DNA of 64,000 bases from Lysobacteraceae bacterium PS02065 (GCA_029959555.1 JASCPI010000003.1:62001-126000), one strand, 5' to 3'; shown: positions 44,803 through 53,647, numbered from the stretch's first letter. Notes: generated by a model from the sequence alone, not told the origin. Numbers and translations: made by a program.

Positions 44803-46674
44803 ATGCCTCTGTCACGGAACCCTGCCATGCGCGAACGCACATCCGCTGCGGCGACGCCCCGACCCCTGGCCACGGCGCTGGCCTGGTTCGTCGTGCTCGC
44901 GCTCGGCATGGCTCTGCTCGTGTCGTGGCTCGATCCGGCGCTCGCGTGGCCCGTGATCGGCGCGACGCCGCTCGCTTGGAATGTCGTCGCGATCAACACG
45001 CTGCCGTTCCTGCTCGTCGTGGTGCTGCTCGCCGCGCTGACCAAGCGCGTGCTGCTCGCGAGCTGGATCGGTGTGCTGCTGCTCGTCGCGACGTACCTGT
45101 CGAGTGCGGCCAAGTTCGAGCAGCTGCAGATGCCGCTCCTGCCGGGCGATTTCCGTTTCCTCGCCGACCTCGGCGCCGTGCTGCCGCTGTTCGGTCATTA
45201 CCTCGGCGGCCTCTCGGCCACGACGATCGCGATCGCGCTCGTGGTGATCGGCGTGACCGCGCTGCTCGCCTGGCGCGAACCGGCGCTGGCCGCACTGCGC
45301 AGCTGGCGCGGCCCTGCCGTCGCGCTCGGTGTCGGCGTCCTCTCGGTCGGCCTCGTGCAGGGTTGGGCGCCGTGGCGCGCGGTCTACAACGCCGAGCGCC
45401 TGCATTTCGAGCCTTGGTCGGTCGTCGACAGCGCGACGCGTGCCGGCACGATCGGCAACCTCGTGCTCTACCAGTGGGAACTCGCACGCCGCCAGGAGCT
45501 CAAGCCGGACCGCGACGCCGCGACCGCGCTGCTGCGCGACAACGCCGACGCCGTGCGCACGACACTCGCGCCGAACAGCTCGCCGATCGCGATGCCGGCC
45601 GGCACGCTGCCCGACATCGTCATCGTGCAGAGCGAGTCGCTGTTCGATCCGGCGCGCCTGACGGGTGCCGATGCGAAGACCTACCTGCCGAACTTCCACC
45701 GTCTCGCCAAGCGCTCGCTGTCGGGCGACATGCAGGTGCCGACCTATGCAGGCGGCACGATCCGCACCGAGTTCGAGGTCCTGACCGGCCTGTCGCTGGG
45801 CTTCTTCCCGGGCGTGCAGTACCCGTACTTCGAGATCGCCGACCGCCCGATCCCGGGCATCGTGCGCACGCTCGGCCGCCACGGCTACCGCACGACCGCG
45901 ATCCATTCGAACACGGGCGTGTTCTGGAACCGCAACCAGGCGTTCGAGCAGATCGGCTTCGACCGCTTCATCGACGAGAGCGCGTTCTCGAAGGACGACA
46001 TCGTCGGCCTGTTCACGGGCGACGCGGCACTGACCGACCACATCCTCGGCGAACTCGCCGAAGACGGCCCCCCGCAGATGATCTTCGCGATCAGCATGCA
46101 GAACCATGGCCCGTTCGACTGGCGCCCGGGCCTCGACGAGAAGCGCCTCGCCGGCCAGCCGGTGCCGCCCGGCCTCGACGACGGCGGCAAGTTCTGGCTG
46201 CGCAACTACCTCTACATGCTCGAGGATGCCGACCACGAACTCGGCCGCCTCGCCGACGCGCTGCTCAAGCGCGAGCGCCGCACGCTGCTGCTGTTCTACG
46301 GCGATCACCTGCCCGCGCTGCCGCCCGTCTACCACCAGATCGGCTTCACGGACGGCCGCGATGCCAAGCAGCAGCCCGTGCCGTGGCTGATCCTCGACAA
46401 CGGCCGCCCGCTGCGCAACACGATGACGGCCGAGACGACGTCGTGGCTGCTGCCGAGCATCCTGCTCGAAGCGGCCGGCATCGGCGGCGACCGCTATTTC
46501 GCGACGCTCGAGGCGCTGCGCACGATGATCCCGTCGGAGACCGACGGCACCACCGACCTCGCCCGCGCGCTCACGGCACTCGGCCAGCTGCGCTATCGCG
46601 GCGAATTCGACGACGTCATCGACGCGGCACTGACACCGCAGGCCGAGGACTGGAGCGCCACGATCGCGCCGTGA
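44803..46674 (+). CDS. LTA synthase family membrane sulfatase-like protein
   Basis: A 623-residue protein with about five N-terminal membrane helices (residues 20-190) and a large periplasmic alkaline-phosphatase/sulfatase-fold domain. IVIVQSESLFDP starts the catalytic domain, YAGGTIRTEFEVLTG holds the likely nucleophilic threonine near residue 317, and AISMQNHGPFDW and LFYGDHLPALPP supply metal ligands. In Gram-negatives such proteins transfer phosphoglycerol or phosphoethanolamine-like groups to periplasmic glucans or LPS (compare OpgB). Substrate here is unknown. A second ATG at 44827 has GGA 8 nt upstream and may be the true start. Confidence 0.9.
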   Translation: MPLSRNPAMRERTSAAATPRPLATALAWFVVLALGMALLVSWLDPALAWPVIGATPLAWNVVAINTLPFLLVVVLLAALTKRVLLASWIGVLLLVATYLSSAAKFEQLQMPLLPGDFRFLADLGAVLPLFGHYLGGLSATTIAIALVVIGVTALLAWREPALAALRSWRGPAVALGVGVLSVGLVQGWAPWRAVYNAERLHFEPWSVVDSATRAGTIGNLVLYQWELARRQELKPDRDAATALLRDNADAVRTTLAPNSSPIAMPAGTLPDIVIVQSESLFDPARLTGADAKTYLPNFHRLAKRSLSGDMQVPTYAGGTIRTEFEVLTGLSLGFFPGVQYPYFEIADRPIPGIVRTLGRHGYRTTAIHSNTGVFWNRNQAFEQIGFDRFIDESAFSKDDIVGLFTGDAALTDHILGELAEDGPPQMIFAISMQNHGPFDWRPGLDEKRLAGQPVPPGLDDGGKFWLRNYLYMLEDADHELGRLADALLKRERRTLLLFYGDHLPALPPVYHQIGFTDGRDAKQQPVPWLILDNGRPLRNTMTAETTSWLLPSILLEAAGIGGDRYFATLEALRTMIPSETDGTTDLARALTALGQLRYRGEFDDVIDAALTPQAEDWSATIAP

Positions 46675-46743
46675 CGGCAGGCGTGCGCGCCCGTTGTGCA
46701 CGCCGCGCCTTTCCCGCTCCAGCGCCGCAACCGCCGCCCTCGC

Positions 46744-48114
46744 TCACCTTCCTCGCGGAGTTCTCTCGCGTGACGTGGCGCGATCGATCCGCGCCGCACC
46801 GTAGCGTGCTGCCAGCGGTCGCCCGTGGATCGCGTCGACCATGAGGTCGAAGTAGCCATCGGGCTGGCGTGTCGACACGCGCTCGCCGTTGGCGTCGATC
46901 GCGAAGTCGTAGAGGCCGTGATCGGCATCGGGGAACAGCGCTGTCGTGATCGGTCGTCCTTCGCGCTGCAGCGAGGCCAGCCTGCGCAGCGTCTCGAACG
47001 GCGGCGCATCGCGGTCCTGCCCGCCGAAGATCCACACCTGCGGCACGTCGAGATGCGCGAGCACGGGCATCGGGTCGTAGTCGGCCGGCACACCCGCGAG
47101 CAGGACCGGGCCTTCGGCGCGCATCGTCGCCTCGGTGGACGCGAGCATGTAGCCCGCGATGTTGCCGCGCACGTCGGCGAACCACGCCTCGTGCCCGTAG
47201 CGCGTCCTGATCCCGGCGAGCGTGTCGTACCCCTCGCGGAAGCCGCTGCGCACGATCGCCGCGATCGCATCGGCGACCTGCATCGCCTTGGCGAGAACAT
47301 CGGAACCATGTCCCGCACGCTGCATGTCGAACGCGATCGCCTCGCGATCCTCGTCGAGCGGCGAGACGGCGAGGCCGAACGACACGATCACGGCGTCGAC
47401 CGGTGCGATGCGCGCGGCGAGCGGCGCGACCCAGCCGCCCTGGCTGCCGGCCTGGTAGGCGATGCGTCCGGCACGCGCGCCGGCGAGACGGCGGGCCTCG
47501 CGCGTCGCCGCGACGAGGTCGATCGCGAGCGTGAGGTAATCCTGCGTGTAGCGGCCTTCCGATCGACCGGTGCCGCGCTTGTCGTAGGCGAACACGCCGA
47601 TGCCGGCCGCCGCGAACTGGCGTTGCAGCGCGTAGCGCTCGAGCGCGGAGTCGCGCTCGGCACCGTGCACGAGCACCACGATCGGAACAGGCCCCTCGCC
47701 CGGCGGCATGGTCAGGCGTCCCTGCAGCATGACGCCGCTGCCGCGGAAGCGCGTGTCGACCTCGCGCAGCGCGATGCGCTCGCCGGCCACGCCGTCGACG
47801 ACGATGCGGCCGCTCGTACACGCCGTGGTGTCGACGTGCATACCGTCAGCCTTGCCGGTCCAGCCGAGCGTGCTGGTCCAGCCTCCTTCCGCAGCGGGCG
47901 CGAGCGCACCGGTGCGGCCGTCGGGACGGCGCCAGCGCAGTTCGACTTGCCGCGCGCCCGGACCGATGTCGAACGCCGTCCCGTCGGCCATCGCGTAGCC
48001 GCCGACCGCGCACGGTCGCGAGACGGCTGGCGTCGGACCTTCCTCGGCGACCGTCGCGTTCGCGCCGGCGAACACCGCCGCCAGAACGGCGATGGCACGT
48101 GCGTATCGGTTCAT
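46744..48114 (-). CDS. Secreted alpha/beta hydrolase
   Basis: A 456-residue hydrolase with a signal peptide (AIAVLAAVFAGANATVA). The C-terminal catalytic domain shows VLVHGAERD (oxyanion-hole region), AYDKRGTGRSEGRY, the nucleophile elbow YQAGSQGGW (the first Gly of GxSxG replaced by Ala), and FPDADHGLYDF with the catalytic His. The roughly 120-residue N-terminal beta-rich region has no known match. ATG 48114 leaves GAG 9 nt upstream; an ATG at 48123 also fits. It is divergent from a marR gene across a perfect palindrome, so its expression is probably under that regulator. Substrate unknown, likely an ester. Confidence 0.85.
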   Translation of the reverse strand: MNRYARAIAVLAAVFAGANATVAEEGPTPAVSRPCAVGGYAMADGTAFDIGPGARQVELRWRRPDGRTGALAPAAEGGWTSTLGWTGKADGMHVDTTACTSGRIVVDGVAGERIALREVDTRFRGSGVMLQGRLTMPPGEGPVPIVVLVHGAERDSALERYALQRQFAAAGIGVFAYDKRGTGRSEGRYTQDYLTLAIDLVAATREARRLAGARAGRIAYQAGSQGGWVAPLAARIAPVDAVIVSFGLAVSPLDEDREAIAFDMQRAGHGSDVLAKAMQVADAIAAIVRSGFREGYDTLAGIRTRYGHEAWFADVRGNIAGYMLASTEATMRAEGPVLLAGVPADYDPMPVLAHLDVPQVWIFGGQDRDAPPFETLRRLASLQREGRPITTALFPDADHGLYDFAIDANGERVSTRQPDGYFDLMVDAIHGRPLAARYGAARIDRATSRERTPRGR

Positions 48115-48125
48115 GACAGGCATCT

Positions 48126-48151
48126 CGTCAATATTTACGTAAATATTGACG
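48126..48151. promoter_or_regulatory. Perfect 26-bp palindrome, probable MarR operator
   Basis: Half-site CGTCAATATTTAC is followed at once by its exact reverse complement, a 26-bp perfect palindrome that is AT-rich in GC-rich surroundings. It lies 11 bp before the hydrolase start and 58 bp before the MarR start, so a dimer bound here could block both promoters. MarR proteins commonly bind palindromes of this size. Confidence 0.8.
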
Positions 48152-48209
48152 CATATGTCCACAACCAGCAACATGCCTCTCGAATCCCGCTCCATGGCTA
48201 CGAGATCAC

Positions 48210-48698
48210 GTGCACGACTTCATCCACGCCCAAGGCCCCGCCTTCCTCGCCCACCTGCTGCGCCGGCTTGCCGACGAACTCGTCGACGGTGCCGCGGCCT
48301 GGTATCCCGAGGCCGGTGTCGACGCACCGCCGCGCACGATCTCGACCCTGCTCGCCCTCGACGAGAAAGGTTCGCTCGGCGTCACCGAACTCGCGTCGCT
48401 GCTGCACCAGTCGCATCCGCTCGTGATCACGTGGATCCGCGAACTCACGCGGCTCGCGTTCGTGTCGTCGGAAGCCGATCCCGCGGACGGGCGACGCACG
48501 CTGATCGTGCTGACCGCCGCGGGGCGCGACGAAGTCGCCCGCGTGCGCGCCGCCCTCGCGACAATGGAGAAGGCATCGGCCGGCCTGCTCGCGACAGGCG
48601 CCGGCGACCTCTGGAACACATTGTGGACATTGGAACAGGCCTGCCGGGAGCAGCCCTTCCTGGAGCGCCTGCGTGCGCAGGCTGCTGCCGACGCCTGA
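48210..48698 (+). CDS. MarR family transcriptional regulator
   Basis: A 162-residue winged-helix regulator. GSLGVTELASLLHQSHPLVITWIRELTRLAFVS spans the recognition helix region, seen as VTELASLLHQSHPLVITW, and DPADGRRTLIVLTAAGRDE is the wing with the conserved D-x-R-x-x-R-like pattern. The start is GTG at 48210; no in-frame ATG is near. It is divergent from the alpha/beta hydrolase gene and is the last chromosomal gene before the conjugative element, whose likely border lies 44 bp past its stop. Confidence 0.9.
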   Translation: MHDFIHAQGPAFLAHLLRRLADELVDGAAAWYPEAGVDAPPRTISTLLALDEKGSLGVTELASLLHQSHPLVITWIRELTRLAFVSSEADPADGRRTLIVLTAAGRDEVARVRAALATMEKASAGLLATGAGDLWNTLWTLEQACREQPFLERLRAQAAADA

Positions 48699-48741
48699 GC
48701 GCGGGGAAGGCCGAGAGGCACCGGTCACTCGGACGGCAGGC

Positions 48742-48749
48742 ATAAAAAA
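48742..48749 (-). other. Candidate attachment site of the integrated element (TTTTTTAT)
   Basis: Read on the minus strand, 48742-48749 is TTTTTTAT. This resembles the TTTTTCAT-type octamer that I recall as the insertion site of Tn4371-like ICEs. It lies between the last chromosomal gene (marR) and the last gene of the trb operon, where such an element should end. The partner copy is outside the window, so this is inference. Confidence 0.4.
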
Positions 48750-48751
48750 TG

Positions 48752-49037
48752 TCCGCAGTCAAGCGATTGTTGAAATCAGCCTGATGGCCGGAAGTCTATA
48801 TGGGGTGCGGGTTTGGCTCTACTTCGGGCCGCCTTGCGGGGCTGTGGCGTTGTGGGCTGGGAGCCACATAGGAGCTTCGCGGTAGAAAGCCCGAGCGTGC
48901 TGCATCGGGGGCGGTTGCCTGCAGGCGGTAGCCGCGTTTGGTCTTCATAGCCCAATCGGTCGCCGTCCTCCAGAATGAAGAACGCGCAGCCTTGGGCTGC
49001 GCGTTTGAGGGATGGCCGCCAGCGGAAACCGGCATCA
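48752..49037. other. Non-coding end region of the element
   Basis: No convincing gene is seen between the candidate attachment site and the DUF2274 stop. Open frames on both strands here have no family character. The stretch holds the terminator-like hairpin at 48981-49005 and probably the element's terminal recombination sequences. Confidence 0.5.
48981..49005 (-). terminator. Terminator-like hairpin of the trb operon
   Basis: AACGCGCAGCC and GGCTGCGCGTT form a perfect 11-bp stem with a 3-nt loop, 32 bp past the DUF2274 stop on the minus strand, followed by CTTCATTCT. It probably ends the long traG-trb transcript. Confidence 0.6.
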
Positions 49038-49280
49038 TCAGCTTGGCTTCGGCGGCGCGGCCTTGCCCGCGCCTCCCTTCCTGAATCCCCGATCTCCGAC
49101 CATGAAGGCTTCTAGCATGTGCGGAATTAGCACCGTGGCATCGACCGCCTCGCCGTAGGTCTGCGCGTGCAGCGTAGCGTAGCGGTCGAGGTCGGCTTTC
49201 AGGCTGGCCGGGCAAGCAAAAGTCAGCTTCGTGGATTCCGTTTTCGGCAGCGGCCCGAGCCGTAGCTTGCGCGTCGTCAT
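49038..49280 (-). CDS. DUF2274 domain protein, last gene of the trb operon
   Basis: An 80-residue basic protein starting MTTRKLRLGPLPKTESTKLT. This is the DUF2274 family, regularly found after trbI in Tn4371-like elements. STKLTFACPASLKADLDRYA resembles a ribbon-helix-helix type DNA-binding segment, so a regulatory role is possible (inference). The ATG overlaps the trbI stop by 4 bp. Confidence 0.85.
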   Translation of the reverse strand: MTTRKLRLGPLPKTESTKLTFACPASLKADLDRYATLHAQTYGEAVDATVLIPHMLEAFMVGDRGFRKGGAGKAAPPKPS

Positions 49281-50557
49281 CGCGAAGTCCCCCTGTTGAA
49301 GAAAAGTGGCTGGTACGGCCGCAGCACCAGATCGCGGTTGACGATGATGCGAACCGGCAAGCCGGGGCGCTCCGTCAAGGTGGGCTGGATGTTGAGGTTG
49401 CGCCGGGTCATCTCCTGACCGACCTGATTGATGCTGTCCTGGGCGCTATCGCGGCCGGCGATGATGACGCGATCACCGTCCTGCCGGTTCTCCGGCGCAG
49501 CCAGTTCGGCACCGATGCCCAGTAGCGTCGTCAGTGCCGCACCGGCAAAGACGCGATCCCAATGCCAATCCACATCATCTTCCAAGCCGGCGTAGCCGGC
49601 CGGATCGGTGCCGGCCAAGTTGTCGAGCTTGAGCGAAGACGTGTCGGGCAGGATGATCCGGTTCCACACCACTTGCACGCGGCTCTGCCCGTAGCTGACC
49701 TGGCTGTTGTATTTGCCCAGGATGCGTGACCCCTGCGGGATCAGCAGGAACTTGCCGGTAGCCGTGTCATAGACCGGCTCCGTCACTGTGGCGATCACAT
49801 CGCCCGGCAAGTCCGACTTGATGCCCGTCACCAGCGCCCCGGCGACCACCGTTCCGGCCATGACCTGATACGGCGACGCCGGCAGCGTCAGGTTGCCGGA
49901 ATCACGGGCTTCCGTGGTTCCGGCTTTCTGGAATGCCTCTTTCTGGTCTTGCCGGTTCTGCACGGCGGTCGGGTCGGCGGGCTGGGCCGCCGTCGACGCA
50001 GGCCCGGCCGCCAGCGGGTCGAAGGCCGCATTGGCGGTGAAGCCCGGCGCAGCGGCTACCTGTGTCTGCGCCACCGGCGCGGCCTTCTGCGAACCAGAGC
50101 GGAAGAACACCGCCGATGCCGCTGCTGCTTCGGCTTCCTTGCGCAACGCGTCGTTGGGGTCGTTGCCGGGGGCCGCGTAGGCGGCCGTCACCGGCTGCTG
50201 CGACTTCACAATGGCCGGGCCAAGATCGCCTGGCAGCGGCGGCCCCAACTCCGGCACGGATGCCGCCAAGGGGGGCGGCAGCTTCGAGTAGTCCGCCGGC
50301 AGCGCGTCCAACCCTTCGGACTTCGAGACGCGATCGACGTTGTAAAGCTCGGTCTGCTCGCCTGCACCGCGCCGCTGCGGTTGCAGCGACCACATCAGCG
50401 CGCCGAGCACAGCGACCGAGAGACCGCCGACGAGGATGGCCAGCGTGCGCCGGTTCAGGCGCGTGACCGGGCGCGGTTGGGCGCGCAGCGCAACTGCCTC
50501 GGGTGCCACCTTGCCCGCATGCGGCGTGGCGAGGTCGGGAGTGTCGTCCTGGCTCAT
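49277..50557 (-). CDS. trbI: Conjugal transfer protein TrbI (VirB10-like)
   Basis: A 426-residue VirB10-family protein spanning the periplasm. One N-terminal membrane helix (TLAILVGGLSVAVLGALMWSL) is followed by a proline/alanine-rich linker. The conserved C-terminal domain shows YQVMAGTVVAGALVTGIKSDLPG, LLIPQGSRILGKYNSQVSYGQ and the antenna-like AGAALTTLLGIGAEL. It forms the core channel with TrbG and TrbF. It starts 2 bp after trbG. Confidence 0.95.
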   Translation of the reverse strand: MSQDDTPDLATPHAGKVAPEAVALRAQPRPVTRLNRRTLAILVGGLSVAVLGALMWSLQPQRRGAGEQTELYNVDRVSKSEGLDALPADYSKLPPPLAASVPELGPPLPGDLGPAIVKSQQPVTAAYAAPGNDPNDALRKEAEAAAASAVFFRSGSQKAAPVAQTQVAAAPGFTANAAFDPLAAGPASTAAQPADPTAVQNRQDQKEAFQKAGTTEARDSGNLTLPASPYQVMAGTVVAGALVTGIKSDLPGDVIATVTEPVYDTATGKFLLIPQGSRILGKYNSQVSYGQSRVQVVWNRIILPDTSSLKLDNLAGTDPAGYAGLEDDVDWHWDRVFAGAALTTLLGIGAELAAPENRQDGDRVIIAGRDSAQDSINQVGQEMTRRNLNIQPTLTERPGLPVRIIVNRDLVLRPYQPLFFNRGTSR

Positions 50558-50559
50558 GG

Positions 50560-51552
50560 TCAGTTCCTCCGCGCCAAGCCATCCGTGCGTTCGATACGCA
50601 CCACGTCACCCTTGTCGCCGCCCAGGCGCAGTTCGGCCGCGCCGAACAGCCGATCCACGATGTAGTAAGGCGAGCGAAAACGGTAATTCACCAGTTGTCC
50701 GTCGCCCTGCGCGCCGATGACGAACAGCGGTGGCAGCTCGCCTTGGGCGATTCCCGGCGGGAACTGGATATAGACCTTCTCGCCATCGTCGAAGGCGCGC
50801 AGCGGCTTCCACGGCGGATTGCTGCCTGAGACGGAATATCGGAAGCGGATCTTCTCCAGCGACAGTCCGGTATCGACCGGTGCGGCGGCGCTAGCCGCCT
50901 GCGACTGGCGCTGCAAGGCCAACATCCGGTCTTTTGGGTAGTCCCAGGACACCGACGCCATCCATGCCTTTTCCGTCGAGGTCAGTTCCAGCAGGTATGT
51001 TCTGCGACTGGTGGTGATGACCAAATTCGTCTTGAGGCCTGAGCGGATGGGCTTGACCAGCACATTGATGCGCATCGCGTCGCCGCTGCCGCTGGACGTG
51101 TCACCGACGATCCAGCGCACGGTATCGCCGGCTGCGACCGTCACTAGTTCCTCGCCCGGCTGCAAGGAAACCACGGTCACGCGTCCCGGCGCGGCATAGA
51201 CTTGGTAGAGCGCACCATCGGTGAAGGGCCACACCTGAATCGCATTGACGTAGCCCTCGCGCGTGGGCGCGATGCGCGCCTCGGCATTGGCACGGGAAAC
51301 GCGCACCTTCTCATCGGCCGGCTCCGGCTTAGCCGGGGCCGCGTCCAACTCGTGCAGCGGCTTCAACTGCGCTGGCAGCGCCAGCGGCTCGGGCATGGCG
51401 ACGACTTCCACTGGAGCAGGCGGCTCCGGCAGCGGCTGTGCCTGCACCGGCTCATCGAGCGAAATGGACGGAGGCGGCTTGCCCTGCGAAGCGCAGCCCG
51501 ACAGGGCCACCACGGTCAGCGCGAAAGCGTATAAGCGGAAAGACAGGTTCAT
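50560..51552 (-). CDS. trbG: Conjugal transfer protein TrbG (VirB9-like)
   Basis: A 330-residue VirB9/TrbG-family protein. The N-terminal signal ends in a lipobox (ALSGC), so it may be a lipoprotein, followed by a proline-rich linker. The conserved domain shows VWPFTDGALYQVYAAPGRVT and, near the C terminus, FRYSVSGSNPPWKPLRAFDDG and VYIQFPPGI. With TrbI it builds the outer-membrane core complex. It overlaps trbF by 4 bp. Confidence 0.95.
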   Translation of the reverse strand: MNLSFRLYAFALTVVALSGCASQGKPPPSISLDEPVQAQPLPEPPAPVEVVAMPEPLALPAQLKPLHELDAAPAKPEPADEKVRVSRANAEARIAPTREGYVNAIQVWPFTDGALYQVYAAPGRVTVVSLQPGEELVTVAAGDTVRWIVGDTSSGSGDAMRINVLVKPIRSGLKTNLVITTSRRTYLLELTSTEKAWMASVSWDYPKDRMLALQRQSQAASAAAPVDTGLSLEKIRFRYSVSGSNPPWKPLRAFDDGEKVYIQFPPGIAQGELPPLFVIGAQGDGQLVNYRFRSPYYIVDRLFGAAELRLGGDKGDVVRIERTDGLARRN

Positions 51553-52253
51553 GGCTTGGCTCCTTCAGAAGAATCCAGTTCGCGGCTCCACGACAGGCCG
51601 TTGACGTAGATACCCAGCGGGTTCTTGCGCAGGCGCTGTTCGGTGCGCGGGGTTTGCAGGACGGTGGAAAGCACCGCGTTCCATCGCTCGGTCCCGGCGG
51701 GGGCACCGTTGATGAACCGTTGCTCCGTCCAACGGACGTTGAACGAGGCATCGCTGGCGCGTACCACGCTGGTGATCTGCACCGTCACCGACTCGCGGCC
51801 AACACGGGCGAAAGGATCGTTCTTGCTGGCGTAGTCGTTGAGCACCGCCGCGCCTTTGTCGGTGGTGTAGTCGTAGGCGTCCAGCCAGTTTTGCCGCACC
51901 ACGATGGGATCGATAGACAGCGAGCGCACCAGCGTCACGAAGCGCGCCAGGTGGTGCGCGATCTGCGCATCGGCGGGCCGGTACGGCGTGGCGGCTTCGC
52001 CGACGGCGCGCACCTGCCCCGACTGATCGACCTCGATGACGTAAGGGGTGACGATGGACTGCGCCGAGCGCCACACCAGGCCACCGGCCATCAGCAGCGC
52101 AAGCGTGAGGCAGCCGAAGGCCATAAAACGCCAGTTCTTGGCCTGGACGCGGGCCGAGCCGATGCGCTCGTCCCACACCTGCGCGGCGGATTGGTACGGG
52201 GTGGCAGGCTGCGGCGTGTCGGCATAGCGCACCTGCGGGCGTTTGAATCGCAT
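51549..52253 (-). CDS. trbF: Conjugal transfer protein TrbF (VirB8-like)
   Basis: A 234-residue inner-membrane assembly factor. MRFKRPQVRYADTPQPATPYQ opens a short cytoplasmic tail with the TrbF signature PYQSAAQVWDERIGSARVQAKNW. One membrane helix (FMAFGCLTLALLMAGGLVW) leads into a periplasmic VirB8 domain. The ATG at 52253 gives the normal family start; the frame stays open upstream. It is 29 bp after trbL. Confidence 0.95.
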   Translation of the reverse strand: MRFKRPQVRYADTPQPATPYQSAAQVWDERIGSARVQAKNWRFMAFGCLTLALLMAGGLVWRSAQSIVTPYVIEVDQSGQVRAVGEAATPYRPADAQIAHHLARFVTLVRSLSIDPIVVRQNWLDAYDYTTDKGAAVLNDYASKNDPFARVGRESVTVQITSVVRASDASFNVRWTEQRFINGAPAGTERWNAVLSTVLQTPRTEQRLRKNPLGIYVNGLSWSRELDSSEGAKP

Positions 52254-52282
52254 AGGGTTCTCCTTGGTGGTCAGGTATCGGG

Positions 52283-53647
52283 TCACGCATCGGGGCGCAG
52301 GCTTGGGCCTTGCCCTGAGCCGCCGCCGTCGCCACTGCGCAGCGTGTGGGCTGCGGTGGTTGCGGCATGGGTGATCTGCTGGCGGCGGTGCATCCGCTTT
52401 GCCCAGGCGGGTTGCTCTTGCTTCGGCGCGCTGGCTGCGCCTTCGCCTGCGGCGGCCTGGCCGGAACCGGCAGCGCCGACATCCGCACCGTTCCATCCTG
52501 CCCGGAAGGAGTCGGCCACCTTCTGACCGGCAGCGGAAGCGCCCGATGCAGCTCGGCGGCCTGCCGCTTGCGCGCCGGTCTTGGCGACATTGCCGAGGCC
52601 CGCAGCCGCGCCTTTAGCCCCGCCGCCCGCAGCGGCGGAACCGGCCTGGAATGCGGACTTGGCGCTGCTGGCCGCCGACGTGGCGGCGCGTGCGCCGCTC
52701 CCGGCCAGCTTTGCGGCGGCCGGGGCCATGCGTGCGCCCGCCATGACGGCACCGCCCACGCCGGTCGCGGCGGCACCGATGGCAACACCCGTGCCTACCG
52801 CGCCGACGGCAGCGCCCGCCATCGCACCCGCGCCGAGCTGCGGCGCACCGGACACAAGGCCCGTGGCGATGCCGGGGCCGAAGATGCCCAGCGCCAGCAA
52901 GGCAAGCGAAGCCAGCATCACGACAAGCGCATGGTCGATGGAAGGCTCGTCGGGATGAACCTGGAACTCCGCGAACAGGCCCGAGCCGATGCCGACGATT
53001 ACCGCCAGCACCAAGACCTTGATGCCTGACGAAACGACATTGCCGAGCACCTTTTCCGCGAGGAACGAGGTTTTGTTCCAGAGCGCAAACGGGATCAAGA
53101 CGAAGCCGGCAAGCGTGGTCAGCTTGAACTCGATCAACGTGATGAAAAGCTGAACCGCGAGCACGAAGAAACAGAGGATCACCACCAGCCAAGCGATGAA
53201 CAGCACCACGATGGGGTCGAGGTTCACGAACACTTCGGGGAAGCCGGCCATGTCACCGATCTGGTCGAGGATCGGCGCAGCGGCGTCGATGCCGGTCTTG
53301 GCAAGCCGACCCGGCTGCAAGAAGTTCTCCATCGTTATGGCCGAGCCAGTGGCGGTGATGCCTAGCCCGGCGAACGAGCGGAACACGATGCTCGACAGCC
53401 AATTGAAGTTACCGATGATGTAGGCGAAGGCACCGACGTAAAGCACCTTGCGCAGCAGCTTGGCGATCACGTCCTCGCCCTGGCCGGTCGCACGGCTCAT
53501 GGCCCAATACAGACCGGCAATGGTCATGTCGATGACAATGAGAGTGGCCGTCAGGAACGCGACTTCGCCTTGCAGCAGACCGAAACCGGAGTCGATGTAG
53601 CGCGAGAAGGTATCGAGGAATCTGTCGATGATCGTTACGTCGTTCAT
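52283..53647 (-). CDS. trbL: Conjugal transfer protein TrbL (VirB6-like)
   Basis: A 454-residue polytopic inner-membrane protein. About six to seven helices occupy residues 20-270, with WAMSRATGQGEDVIAKLLRKVLYVGAFA as the typical TrbL block. The C-terminal third is alanine/glycine-rich and hydrophilic, ending in HRRQQITHAATTAAHTLRSGDGG. It forms part of the substrate channel. Start overlaps the TrbK-like gene stop by 4 bp. Confidence 0.94.
   Translation of the reverse strand: MNDVTIIDRFLDTFSRYIDSGFGLLQGEVAFLTATLIVIDMTIAGLYWAMSRATGQGEDVIAKLLRKVLYVGAFAYIIGNFNWLSSIVFRSFAGLGITATGSAITMENFLQPGRLAKTGIDAAAPILDQIGDMAGFPEVFVNLDPIVVLFIAWLVVILCFFVLAVQLFITLIEFKLTTLAGFVLIPFALWNKTSFLAEKVLGNVVSSGIKVLVLAVIVGIGSGLFAEFQVHPDEPSIDHALVVMLASLALLALGIFGPGIATGLVSGAPQLGAGAMAGAAVGAVGTGVAIGAAATGVGGAVMAGARMAPAAAKLAGSGARAATSAASSAKSAFQAGSAAAGGGAKGAAAGLGNVAKTGAQAAGRRAASGASAAGQKVADSFRAGWNGADVGAAGSGQAAAGEGAASAPKQEQPAWAKRMHRRQQITHAATTAAHTLRSGDGGGSGQGPSLRPDA

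Noticed and set aside
48699..49037. A tRNA gene as insertion target at the element border
   Set aside because: I saw no cloverleaf or conserved T-loop sequence near the border.
48673..49215. Small open frames on both strands in the element end region
   Set aside because: No ribosome site, no family similarity, and they cross the candidate attachment site and the terminator hairpin.
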